Assembly (NCBI GenBank): GCA_007026445.1
Contig: VDMD01000007.1
Span: 930,001-994,000, forward strand
Source of the DNA: Schizophyllum amplum
Lineage: Eukaryota > Basidiomycota > Agaricomycetes > Agaricales > Schizophyllaceae
DNA length: 64,000 nt
Reading direction: 5' to 3'
The notes under the pieces were generated by a model, which saw nothing but the letters and a program-made list of their open reading frames with translations, did no database searches and had not been told where the DNA came from. The position numbers and the translations under genes were made by a program. Below are positions 23,338-34,905 of the stretch, in pieces (position 1 is the first letter of the stretch; every line of letters starts with the position of its first letter).

Positions 23338-26300
23338 ATGGACGTGCCTGAGGTCAATGTGCCCGCAGAGGTCACCAGCGAGATGACCCAAATTTTATCG
23401 AATCTCGTACTGGGGGACAACGATATACGCAGTAGTGCAGAGAAGGTGCGCCCCCTGCGCAGCACCAACTATCATCGCGCTAACGAGCGCCACGGTCCAT
23501 TTTCTACACATCTTACGGCCGAATCCCCCGCGTTCTCCATGTTCTGTATACTCCCTCAACCGGAACGATGGATACACCATGATCTTCCAACGACAATTCC
23601 ACCGATGCGACACACCAGGCTGTCAATGAGAGGCTGGAGCATATGCCAGAGCAATACCTGCTCGCGCTCGCGCAATTCGCGGTCGGCGCGGATAGCGAGG
23701 TCATGCGCTCCTTTTCCCTCGTCCTGCTCCGGCGATTCTTGTTCAAACGCCAGTTCTCTACTACGCAAAATCGATTGGCGCTGTACGATCAGCTCTCCGC
23801 ACAAACCCTCTCAACCCTCGAACGTGCGCTGCTCCGCGCGCTAACGCAGGAGCCTGATCGCGTCGTGCGGCGGAAACTAGCAGACACAGTGTCCGATGTG
23901 GCAAACCAGGCCATGCGACGCGGACGGCCGTGGCATGCCCTCCAGGCGCTTTCCTTCAGTATGACCGGCGAGGGAGGGGACACGAGCGTCAGCCAATCAC
24001 CGGCCCATCGGGAAAGCGCCTACGCCATCTTCGCAGGATGCCCGAACCTTGTGCTCGATCTGCAGACAGACGCGGTGCTGCGTGTGTTCCTGTACGGACT
24101 GAGATACGAGGACCAGGAAGCTGCAGCGGTGCGTCAGACGCAAGACATCCATGCTTTCTTGGGCTCATGTCCATGTAGGTCCGGCAAGCCGCCCTCTCCG
24201 CCGCCGTCGCGTACCTATCCCACTGCGAGAGCGCACAACGGTCTCAGAGCCTGTCGCTCATACCCGCTATGCTCGACGTCCTCCCCCGCCTCCTTCACTC
24301 TCATTTCCCCGCTGCGGGGCCCAACACGTCTTCCAGCACTGAATACCTCACGCAAGCCCTGGAAACTCTCACCCCGCTCGCCACCTCGTTCCCCTCCCTG
24401 TTCGGTATGTCTTCTACGTCGCTCATTACCCCTCCCTTAGCCGTCTTAACGATTAATCCAGCGCCGCACGTCCCCGCTCTTCTGTCGATGATGCCTCAAT
24501 TGGTTTTGCCTCCCGTGGACAGCGGACCCACGCCAACGGTGACGCAACCCTTCCAACCATTCGGTACGTCTTCGTGCGCCCTCACCTGCCCATGCACTTA
24601 TCCCCTGCATCGCCAGCGCAGGACCAGGCCCCGCGCTCACCCAGCCAGTCACCGACACCAAATGGTGATGAGGAAGATGCGGAGGAGCGACGGAAGTTGC
24701 GCAGCGCGGCATTGGAATTCATGCTCTCGCTCACGGAGGCCAAGCCATCCATGTTCAAGCCACCAGAGAACAGGTGCTGCCAGCCGAACTGATATCACAG
24801 TTAGTACTAACGGCTTTGCAGTGTCATGGCCACATCATCTGGGTATCAGCCGCAGAATGATGCATGGGTCCCTGTTCTCGTACGAGCATGCCTGGAAGGC
24901 ATGGCTGAGCTCTCCGACGATGACACGGAGCCATGGCTGCAGGAGGACGTAAGTGGCGTTCTTTTGGCTCGCTTTCCACCGTACTGAATTCATCTGGCAG
25001 CCTTCCGCTGCCTCCACCGAGGACGACAACGCTCAGGTGTACGAGCAGTCGCTGGACCGGCTTGCATGCGCAATAGGCGGGCACGCCGTCCTTCCAGTAG
25101 CATTCCAGGTGACTTCAAGCGACCATGGCAGTCGCGCTTCGCCGCTGACGCATCTTAGCAAATACCCTCGCTGCTCGCATCGTATGACTGGCGCTCACGG
25201 CACGCGGGTCTTATGGCCATCGCCGCCATCGCAGAAGGGACAGGGGAGGTGCGCAAATTCACATTGTGACTCACTCTGCGTGCTCATTTCTCTCTTGTAG
25301 ATTATGCAAAACGAGCTCGCTCGGATCGTGGGGTCAGTAGTGCTGCACCGCAGGTCTTTTCGCATGTCCTAACCGCCCTAACCACAGACTCGTGACTCCG
25401 CTCTTCAGCGACTCTCATCCACGCGTGCGTTATGCAGCGTGTCAGTGCATGTGAGTCCTGCGACGGGTGACGCGCCGTCGTCTTCTTAAACTACTCGAAG
25501 CGGCCAACTATGCACGGACCTCGAGGAGATTATCCAGGAGCAACATCCTCAGGAATTGATTGGTGCTCTAGTCCCAGCACTGGAGGACTCGGAGCCGAGG
25601 TACGTGACTCAACGTTCCAATAGGCCGAATTGAGCTCAAAGTCCTACAGAGTGCACGCGCACGCAGCTGCCGCTCTCATCAATTTCTGCGAAGGTGTTGC
25701 CCGGGATACTCTCGTACCGTTCTTGGACCCGATCGTGGAGCGCCTCCTCCGGTTGCTAAAGAATAACAATGTTAAGAAGTATGCCGTCCTTGATCGGTGA
25801 TTATTGCGGTGGACTCACTAATGTCTGTAAAGGTACGTGCAGGAGCAGGCAATCACTACACTTGCCATGGTCGCGGACGCGAGCGAGGGTTCCTTTGCAA
25901 AGGTACTTGCTTCCGTCGTCGAGTATGCAACGACTTACCACAATCAAACAGTATTACTCGACAATCATGCCACTGCTGCTGCGTGTATTGTCGGAGGTGC
26001 AAGGCCCCGAGTACAACACGCTGAGAGCGAAAACGATGGAGTGCGCCGGGCTTATCGGTCATTTTTCTCTGGCTGAGTACCTCGTCTCATGCTCACGACG
26101 TTGTAGCTATCGCTGTCGGACGCGACACCTTCATTCCTGACGCAACCAACTTCTGCGAGCAATTGATACGGATACAGAGTAAGCATGACCTGTTGTAGTC
26201 GTGACGACGACTAACCCTTGACGCAGAGTCGCCAGAGGACATGCGCGACCCGCAAATTCCGCACTATCTGACGGCTACATGGGCAAAGGTGGGTACACGC

Positions 26301-27343
26301 GTGAGTAGCCGGGAACGTCGTGCTGACAGACTGGCGCAGGTTTGCCAAGCTATGGGCCAGGACTTTGAGCCATACCTACCCGTCGTCATGCCGCCGCTAC
26401 TTGCAACCGCGAGCGCGAAGGCGGAAGTGGCAGTCTACGGTCGGTCGGTATCTTTGACTGAATGGCTTGGAAACTGAATGCAATCGACAGATGAAGAGGA
26501 GTCTGAGCGGGAAGGCTGGGAGACGATCACGATGGGAGGAGAGGTGCTCGGCATACGAACTTCGGAGGTCGAGGATAAGTGTCAGGTAGGCGCTAGGTCG
26601 TCCGCAAAATGCTGTCCGTCCTGACAGTATCACCAGGCTCTGGAGATGCTCGTCATCTACTGCAGTACTCTTGGACCCAAATTCGCACCATATATGGCGC
26701 CGACTCTGGAGGTTGCCTTGCCTTGCCTGCGTTTCTACTTCCACGACGGCGTACGCGAGGCTTGTGCTATGTAAGCTCCACTTCCAAACTTCAGCGGTCT
26801 TAGACTTATATCATCCGAAGGCTCATCCCAATGCTCCTCGCATGCGGCAAGAACACCGGCACTCTGACGCCCGCGATGGCTGGCGCTGCGCTTGCGCAAG
26901 TCATTGGTTGTCTCGGCACCGAGGCAGACCCATCTTTCCTCGGCTCTCTGTACAGATGCTGCGCGGATTCCCTCATGGTCGTCGGTGCGCAGGGTGGATA
27001 CAACCCCGGCGACAACGCGAGCACGGGCCTGCGTGCCGCCGTCGGCGAGGAGATGTACAATGCAGTGATGGACGCGACGAAGCGCCAGCTGCATGCGATG
27101 GCGGAGCGCCGCCGCGGGCGCACGGCGCGCGCGCAGGCGATGGCGTCGGGCGGCAGCATGTTCGACGCTGACGAGCGGGATGATATGGCGCTGATGGAGG
27201 AGATTGAGGAGTTCTGCCTGGAAGATATGGCGAAGCTGATCGCGATGTTCGACAAGGATCACCCATTGCTGATCGCTGTGTCGAGTGTGAAGGATCTGGG
27301 CTTTGGCGCATGGACGGGGGACGAGGGGGAGGAAATCGGTTGA
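23338..27343 (+). CDS. Importin-beta family karyopherin, IPO5/Kap121 (RanBP5) group, short C-terminus
   Basis: Twenty exons (first 23338-23445, last 26821-27343) sum to exactly 971 codons. The protein is a HEAT-repeat nuclear transport receptor that binds Ran-GTP and cargo. Diagnostic blocks match IPO5/Kap121 in order: SFSLVLLRRFLFK, HPRVRYAACQCIGQLCTDLE, RVHAHAAAALINFCEG, VQEQAITTLAMVADASEG, YYSTIMPLLLRVL, KTMECAGLIAIAVGRD, DPQIPHYLTATWAKVCQAMG, YLPVVMPPLL, REGWETI and LRFYFHDGVREACA. At 970 residues it is shorter than the roughly 1090 residues of Kap121/IPO5: after LRFYFHDGVR only about 190 residues remain, and the C-terminal HEAT repeats are replaced by an acidic, basic and Met-rich tail ending GAWTGDEGEEIG. 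Intron 24774-24821 contains a textbook TACTAAC branch point. Confidence 0.93.
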
Positions 27344-27551
27344 GCGTCTGCGGCGCACGTACTGTATATGGTAGACGAGGAGATGTAGGTACCCACGGCG
27401 ATGTTATAGCATATGTACAACGGCAGAGGTGGTAGTGGCGAGCTCCAGAGCCATAGATTCGCTGACTAAAAGGAAGGAAGCGGATAAAATCTATTGCCAG
27501 GCTCCAGCATCCTGAATTGAACACCACCATCACTTCGAACATCCGGTCTTA
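27344..27551. other. 3' flank of importin gene
   Basis: Short 3' flanking sequence up to the TA target site of the MITE at 27550-27551. No gene was seen. Confidence 0.4.
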
Positions 27552-27942
27552 CTATGCCTCATCGGGTCTTTGACGATTCTGAGCAGAATGGTCAAACACC
27601 CGGGAAAACCCCCTATATGTACCGTTTTTCTTCCGGAAAAAATACAGGCAGGGTTTTCGTCCTCCCTCTATCCGATGGTGCTATTTTTTCTGCGTGTAAA
27701 TGAGAGAAATTGGTGGCAAGACGGGGACGATGCCAGCACGTGGGCTGATGGCCATCAATTCTTCCACCCGCGAGCTTCAACACCATCCTTCGAGTTCCCG
27801 GCCACAAAATGTGCACCGTTGGATAGCCAGCGCTTGAAAACGGGCGCTCCAAATTTTTCCGGGCAGAATTGGACCACATGAAGGGGGTTTCCCGGGAGTT
27901 TGACGATTTGAGCAGAATCGTCAAAGACCCGATGAGGCATAG
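27552..27942. mobile_element. MITE with ~65-bp terminal inverted repeats and TA target duplication
   Basis: The left end starts CTATGCCTCATCGGGTC and the right end is its reverse complement. The two ends match over about 65 bases with a few mismatches and one small gap (shared blocks: GGGTCTTTGACGATTCTG, GTCAAAC, CCCGGGAAA). The 391-bp element is flanked on both sides by TA (27550-27551 and 27943-27944), the target duplication of Tc1/mariner-type transposases. It has no coding capacity, so it would be a non-autonomous element moved in trans. No second copy was seen in this window. Confidence 0.85.
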
Positions 27943-28153
27943 TAGATCATTCCCCAGCGTACTTATCATACGATGGGTCATCGAGGCAAAGCCGCGAAGA
28001 TCTGTGCTATACACAAGCTACTTAAGTAGGCAAGTACTTCCATACAATTGACTGGTCGCCGTTGGCCGCGCCGTCTCTATAACGTATCACGTGCCGGTAA
28101 GAGCGTCACAGTGTCACGGCGTTCGAACTTGCTCTTTGACCACCATACATAAC

Positions 28154-28976
28154 ATGTCCCGCACAGAACGTCCCTTCGCGAGCGGCAGTCATCAAGGGCC
28201 GTTCATCCCTGATCTCCTCATCCTCATCTATGCAGCCCGAATAATAGCGATACCGAAGCCGCCGACGTACAAGGTTCCTTTCTGTAGCTCGCAGGATGGT
28301 GTCGTCTACCTCTCACTCTTATCTTTCCTCGTCAACTTTCTCGACAGGAAGTCATTGCAATCTGTCGCTGTCTCTTTGTGGATAGCGATAACATACTGCT
28401 GTCGACATGCGACCTCGACAGCGGCTCCGCGCCTGTCGAGATCACCCCCCAGGCATGGCCTCTTGTCACGCCTGTATTGAGGCTCTGCGAAGTGGCGGAG
28501 ACGAGCTCAGCACTCCCCAAGCCCTCATCTGTTGGTATGTGACTTACGTGTGCTGCCTTCATATCTCTGCGCGTACCCGCAGCTTCCGGGAGTCAGCCTG
28601 GGCCTATTTCGACGGGAGCAAGCTCTCGGCAGTCCCTTCGGATAATCCACAAACCTATGGAGCCTCAAGTATTCCAACGCAGAGTCTTGCGCCTGTCCGT
28701 GGAACATCAAGTCATACAGCCAATGCTCCGACTGTCCTCGACGGTACGCCAAGAACTCTATATAACCCAGACCGAGCTCAGCATTCGTCAGCCGAGGGCA
28801 ATCCCGACGATTCAATGTCAGGTTTGCGACACTCCTCGTCCTCAGTTCCGCTCCGAGCTGGTGCGTCTATACCGTGCAATCGATTTTTCGATGCTGAAAT
28901 TACGCAGCGACACCTGGCGACTCTCGTTGCTCACCTAGTGCGCGCCGGACATACTCTCTCAGAAACCGAGCGGTAA
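28154..28976 (+). CDS. Hypothetical protein, multi-exon, unrecognised
   Basis: A plausible model starts at MSRTERPF (28154-28273) and continues with EVIAICRCLFVDSDNILLST and ITPQAWPLVTPVLRL (28348-28534), joined by good GT-AG sites and a phase that holds. From 28583 two reading frames stay open and both are Ser/Pro/Thr-rich. The one ending in AEITQRHLATLVAHLVRAG and a TAA at 28974-28976 looks the more natural C-terminus, which would need another short intron between about 28590 and 28640. No domain is recognised. The first two exons have coding character; the rest is guesswork. The gene lies just downstream of a MITE and could be damaged. Confidence 0.35.
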
Positions 28977-29659
28977 ATCTCTATCATTCTCGTCTTTCGC
29001 GGCGAGTGTTGATAAGCAAACGTGCCGTCTTAGTAGCGCACCAAAGAAGTCAAAAGCGGATCGACATTACTACTGCATACAGACGTGTGGTCACAACGGA
29101 AACTGTACTGTCTTCGAGAAATCCACGCATACACTTCAAACATCTGTCGCGTCACGAGAAGATCCATTTGGAGCGCATATGCACGAGCCGCTGTCCAGGG
29201 TACTCGGTTATGCGACACGAAGAAAAGGGCTCATAGCACATAGACAATCTTCGTAAGCCGACGCATGACGAGCTCATCAATGGAAAGCGTGCAGAGCTTT
29301 CCCTTCAGGAATGAAAGACAGACGGCCGATACTAGGCCGCTGGCCAAGGTGGAGGAGCCAACTAGAGTGCAGGCACTTATTAAGGCGGTGAGGTTGTATA
29401 GGTGCCAGCATGGGCGAGAGTCGAAGCGTTTCCAGAGCCTTCCAACCTCTGTATGGTGAGAATTCATAAGCTGAGTTGGTATTTAGAGCGTTCTACTGCA
29501 TAGCCGGCGGTGGTTCCGTGCCGCTACACAAATCGTAGTGTAAAGGTGTGACTAGGAGCTACGTAGGTATAGGTACTAGGGTGTCGCTTACTGTACAATT
29601 TTCGTCAATCATGCATGACCGTCGTAACACATGATCAGAAGACATCGTCGCCCATGGCC
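28977..29659. other. Intergenic region
   Basis: Between the hypothetical gene and the 3' end of the hydrolase gene. A few short open frames on both strands have no coding features. Nothing else was seen. Confidence 0.4.
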
Positions 29660-31442
29660 TTAAAGGCCTTCCAGCTCCAGATTCTTCAGCATCTCTCTGC
29701 GACTGAGGTCGACATGCGCGTCGATGATCCTCGATCCTGGAAGGGCCTTACATCCCCCGTCCGCGCTCCCCTTCTCCGTCACCCACCCATCGACCACTAC
29801 GACCTCCCTTTCCTTCCGCTTCATGGCTTGATGCACAAAGTCATCCCCACACACCTTCAGCCACTCCAGGACGGGCTGGCGCATCCACCGCCGTGTCTCG
29901 CCCGGACGCTTCCCCGCCTCGAACCACGCGAGATGCCCGCCCTGCCGTGTCACGCCCAGCACGACCATATCGCTGCCGTCAAGAGTCGGGAGCTTCCGGA
30001 CCACGGGGTCGTCCATCGCATTGAGCGCGAGAAACGGGACGCGAATGTCACGCACGGCCTGGTGACTGGAGGTCCCCGTGTAGTACGCGTGGGCGGAGTC
30101 AAAAGGGAACATGGGCGACGCGCCGCCGAAGAAGCGGGTGAAGTGGTCGTCGAAGACTTTCAGCGTTGGGTCTTTGAGCTTGAGGGCAGCCTCTACAGCT
30201 GCGGCTTGTTCCGCGCCGCTGGCGAAGGCGGCTTTATTGCGCTTGACGATCCTGCGCAGAGAGCGCGCCATGCCCTTGGAATAAACCTGGGTGCCGAGGA
30301 AAGTGCTGAGCAAGCCGTTGCAGTCTTCGAGCAGGTCCCATGGCTAACGATCCGTCAGTTACAGCAGTCATTCCACATCGTACGACTTACGCAAGCGACA
30401 GCACAGCCAGCAACTAGCCGGCTCTCTTCCCCTTCCTCCGCCACATATCGAGTCAGGACATTCGCCCCCAGGCTGAAGCCCAGGCCGATGAGCGGGGCGT
30501 TGGGGTACAGGCTCCTGATGTACGCGAGCTCTTGCCGTAAGTCATCAGTTGCGCCCGATGAGTAGAGCCGGGGGGACGTGATGGGTACGCCCGCGCAGCC
30601 CCGGAAGTTGCATACAACGGCACGATACCCGAGGCCGCCTTGGGAGATAGATCGCGTCGCGGTGTCCAGGATGCATCGCACGTACGGCTCGTGTGAGCCT
30701 GGAAAGATATTTTTAGTCAAGACGCGTGACATACTCGTGTAGACAGACCTCCTGTTATACCGTGCTTGACCACAATAATGGGCGCCTCCACAGCGACGCT
30801 GAGCTGGTCTGCAGGTGCCCAGTCCATGCCGCTGAACAGCTGAGGTCAGTATGAGTCAGAACTTTGCCGCATATTGCACTTACACCGTGCCACCGTCCTT
30901 CATCCGCACAAATTCTCTGCAAAGACTGCGTCAGCACACGGTAGTTGACCACCGTACGTGTAACTTTACCGACGATACTGCAGGCGATGCACTTTGGAAA
31001 AGTCGCCCAGAACGGCATATACAGTCTGCAAGTGGCCACTAAAGATCGGGAGGAATCGCGTTCAACAATAGCGCGACTTCGAGAGCACACCCCTTACTCA
31101 CTTCGGAAGCCACCAAGCAGGTCGGAAGTGTTTATACAGGCTCGGACACCGCTGCTTCACGAGCGTCCGCAGATCCATCATCTCATGCTCGTCTGTCGTC
31201 GTCTCGAATTCGTCCGACGTGATATCGTGTTCGCCCCCCAACGTCGAGGGGCTACCGCTCTCCGACGTGCGAGAGTCGCCCTCCAAGGCGTGTTCGTGCC
31301 GGGCAGCCCGCTTCAGCCTTCGCCGAACCGGCACCACCGCAGGTGTCGCAGGATAGTGAATGGACGTCGAGGGTACGTCCCTCGCTTTGTGTTTGCTTTC
31401 ATGATTGCTGGATTCGCCATGAATATTCACAGAGACCGTCAT
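29660..31442 (-). CDS. Alpha/beta hydrolase of the EMB8 / YheT / Eht1 (ABHD1-3) family
   Basis: Six exons, 31442-31102, 31038-30970, 30916-30884, 30831-30749, 30698-30391 and 30343-29660, sum to exactly 506 codons (505 residues). The family acts on esters or lipids; yeast members Eht1 and Eeb1 make or cleave medium-chain fatty acid ethyl esters. Landmarks are NGHLQTVYAVLGDF, IVVKHGITGGSHEPYV (oxyanion region), RAVVCNFRGCAGVP, the nucleophile elbow GLGFSLGAN with Ser at about residue 251, PFLALNAMDDPVV with the acid at about 389-390, and GGHLAW with His at about 415. The N-terminal 90 residues are basic and disordered, with no clear signal peptide. The preceding DUF6534 gene lies upstream on the same strand with a 362-base gap. 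Confidence 0.93.
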
Positions 31443-31804
31443 GTTAGGCGCTGGCGCTGGCGGTGGTGGTGGTAAAAGGAGAAGGAATGAAACAGGATTT
31501 AGAACAGCGCGCGGCTGACATGACGAGTGACATGGGGGTCATTAGTCAAGGAACCGAACATGAGCGTGAGAATGTTTTGCCAGTCTACAAATAGTATTAG
31601 TTCCGCACACCATCGGCTTCGAACACGTGAAATGTCGATGAGTCCGTTTAGGGAACAATGGCCAACTGGTGACCCAGACGCCAGATAGTCAAAATCCAGA
31701 CAAAGCTCCCGCGACTTGTACAACCTGCAACCAGTGAATATGTGAATGTATAGTACTTCGAGATACACGGCATCGCAGCGGGATTGAACACCTGAGCGAG
31801 AAAA
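31443..31804. other. Intergenic region, hydrolase promoter
   Basis: These 362 bases lie between two minus-strand genes and should hold the hydrolase promoter and the DUF6534 3' UTR. No further feature was identified. Confidence 0.4.
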
Positions 31805-33894
31805 TTACAAGCCGGCCTTGTACTTCGCGTCCAGATCGACATCGCTCATGATCTGCACGCCCAAAGTCAGAAATCATGAGACGCAATAAAGTCAAGAACA
31901 ACGTACATGACTCTCGTCCGTCGTCATATGCTGGTCAATCTGAACCACGACGCCCCCAGCGGAACGAGAGGTCGCGCCTACACCGTGCGTGAACCCGCGT
32001 GCGGTGTGGTTCGGATTGCTCCGTGTGCCGTCGATGGAGGACAGGTTGTAGCTGTTGTCGCCGTGGCTCAGGTTAGCGCGGATCTCCGTTCGGACGTTGA
32101 GGGTCGCAAGGAAAGACTAGGGAAATCATTCTTGTCAGTAGCTGCAAGCGAAGGTATGGAGTTACGTACGTTGGCGTATACTGAGTGCAGATACGACCGC
32201 GTCAGTTACACAGGCCAGCACAAGCTGAGTAGATGTACATACGGCGTCCCAGAAGGAAGTAGAATATCTGGCGGTCACGTCAGACATGGGGATCGAACTG
32301 AATCTAGAACACCACTCACCATGTAGATGTACGATGTTGACCATGCGAGAATCTATGCACGCAGCCATCAGCCTATAGCATTCCTCGCACGAGTTAAGGA
32401 ACGCACCGAGACGATGGTGAAGATCGCGGCGATGCTGGTGAGGACTCCAGAGTTCACGCAGTATATGACCTAGACAGGGTGTAAGACAAGAGACTTCTAA
32501 TCGGGGACGCCAACAACACACAAGCTTCATGATGACGGTGTCCGTGCTGGCTCAAACGTTAGTCCAATCAAAATAGAGGTGACAACGAACGTACTGCTTA
32601 AACCCGGTCTTGCTATGCATGAGCAACGTGACCATGGTCAGGGCGATGATAACGTCCGTGGCGGCGGATAGCGCGTTGCACGCTTGAATGTACGCAGTGA
32701 CTTCGCCGATTTCTGTGAGATCGGCGAGGGCGAAGCTGATGGGGGTCAGATGGGCGCGTAACGGTCAGTCTCGAGGACCTTACGTCTTGGCAATGTACAC
32801 TGAACATGCATCAGCTCTGGACGTGCACAATTTATGTAGTCAACTTACCCATCAAGAGCACTGTGGGTCCTCATAAGTCGGATGTGATGGTCAGAGAAGC
32901 GCAGTTTATGACTGACCGAAGTTCGCAAGAGCGAGAATAAACTGCAGAAGATAAGCATGACGGTGTTGGACCAACGAGCTCGCAAAACACGTACTATAGA
33001 TCCGCTCAAGACCCAATTGCTCTTGCTCACTGACGGGAACAGCATCAGTAAACTACGGACTTCAATTGGCGATTGCGCGTACGCTTCCATATGCGATAGA
33101 TGAAGAATCTTGAGCAAGGCTATCAGCGCTAGGAACTGGTAATCGGCGAATATACGCACGTCTGGACGATGAACCCCTCGAATCCCTAGCACCAGCACTG
33201 TAAGCGATCGCCGCATCTCAGAAGCAACAGTACGCACGATCATGAAGATCTGGGCCTATGAACCACAAGTCAGCCGTATCTCATAGCTCACAAGGTGCGC
33301 TTACGATGAGACTCCTGTGGGCTCATGAGTGGATGGATGCCTTGACGGGCTAAATTTACGTACCAGAATATCGCGACAAGATATTGAGGTTCCTTCGGTG
33401 GGCATAAGTACGACCCGGATGTCAAACAGCGAGAAAACGCACAGCGTAGTGGCTGATCAGGTACTCGTACACTGTATGGCGTGAGCTTGTAGAAGGGTGC
33501 AGGGGAAGAGGGCCATACTATTGTGCGATATGAACAGTTGGTGGAGTACATCACAGATGAAGATGAAGACGACCTAGCAGGAAGAATCAGGTACGGGTTA
33601 TAGAGGATGTAGACGCGACGTACGACGGCCTTGAAGACGAATCGATCCTTCTTATAATGCGTGAAGTAGTAGAACGTCTGCGAGAGTGTGACTGAACGGA
33701 GACGCGTTTAAGTTCATGAAGTGCTAGCCGATAGAGTGAAGATGCTTACCGCCCAAGAGCCTGCCGATGATATTCGCATGAGGAACAATGGATACAGCGC
33801 CACGAGTTCTGAGCGGCAGTACTTACAGGCCACCGACTGAGACGCCGATGAACATGGCGCCGAGGGTCGATGTGAGGTCCAGCGCGGTCGACAT
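31805..33894 (-). CDS. DUF6534-type integral membrane protein encoded by 22 exons
   Basis: The protein (327 residues) is assembled from 22 exons: 33894-33827, 33760-33750, 33691-33624, 33573-33519, 33471-33443, 33392-33364, 33314-33305, 33255-33238, 33185-33160, 33108-33083, 33029-32995, 32941-32917, 32860-32849, 32799-32784, 32735-32595, 32546-32522, 32469-32407, 32352-32320, 32267-32243, 32180-32170, 32116-31907 and 31852-31805. All have GT-AG borders and the total, 984 nt, is divisible by three. The product shows the family pattern: LGAMFIGVSVGGLLLGVTLSQ in shortened form, TFYYFTHYKKD, ICDVLHQLFISHNMYEYLIS, TFFIYRIWKLSKSNW, KHTDTVIMKLVIYCVNSGVL and YANSFLATLNVR before a polar tail. These multi-helix proteins are abundant in Agaricomycetes; their function is unknown. 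Four exons are only 10-12 nt long. Confidence 0.9.
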
Positions 33895-34905
33895 CTTGCG
33901 CTAGAGAGAGGGAGGGAGGAAGGAAAGAGAGTATGATTGCAGGCCGATGCTGCGGGAAGAAAAATTCCGCGAGCTCGACGGTGGGCGCAGGGCCTTATGT
34001 GATCTCGGACGTTGTCCATGGTGCAGCGGCGGTCGGTAGGGTAAAGCGTGTTTGATTGCATAAGCTGGAGCCAGAAGGTGCAGAAATTGGATCAGGGAGA
34101 CCAAATCCGCAAAGCCGACAAGTTGAACCAGAACATTTGGGGCGCAATTTGGCACGTTACAGGGAGAGATAAGGATTGCCGCCGCTAAATTCGTGTCGCA
34201 CATCGTGGCTAGGCCTTGCATCTACCTGCTGTACTGAGCTCAAAGTACCTAGAAGGATAGGCAGGATGGCCTCCTTGGGTCTCTGGGCGACTGCGTCGTA
34301 CGTTGGACTGCATTTGTCTCTGCACAGTTTCTCATCCTGGCCGAAGACCAGACCGCACCAGGATGGCGGTATCGCGCGCGCCCGCAGGGGCAGAGACTCA
34401 GAGATCGTCGGAAGCGACCCATGGGAATCAATGCCGGAGGCCGACGCCCGCGTTGGGAGCGAGAGGTCGCAACCAGTCGCAACTTCTGAATCTGAACCTA
34501 AGTCGGATTAGGAAATTGGCCTACATATCTTTCCCACACTCTATCTCGTCACGCGCCACATCGCGACACCACTTGAAGCGCGTGTGCTGCCTCTCGCATC
34601 CTCCTTCTCAGTCGGACGACGCCTGGATTCGAGACTCGATATTCACACAAAGTAATCATGATCTGCTATCGCGGTCGAGGATGGCTCGAAATGCGCAATG
34701 AGGGTGACAGTGCAAAATCGGCCTTAGATCCGGTTATGTTCGAACCGGCTCGTTGCTGTCGGGCGCCGATCTTTGCCATGTCTTTACCACAGATCACATC
34801 GGGCGCGGATTAAGCTCTTCACCAGCCACCGATCACCATAGACGACCATCTCTTTCTCTCTCTTTCCTCCCTGTCCACTCCCTATCACTTCGTCTAGCAT
34901 CTAAC
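33895..34905. promoter_or_regulatory. Divergent intergenic region (DUF6534 / SDR)
   Basis: About 1 kb between divergent starts, expected to carry both promoters. The sequence before the SDR start is rich in TCTCTC and CT tracts. No gene or repeat was recognised. Confidence 0.4.

Noticed and set aside
29615..30565. 316-codon plus-strand open frame
   Set aside because: It lies antisense to the last exons of the alpha/beta hydrolase, which has a full catalytic triad and consistent splicing; the frame is a shadow of GC-rich coding sequence.
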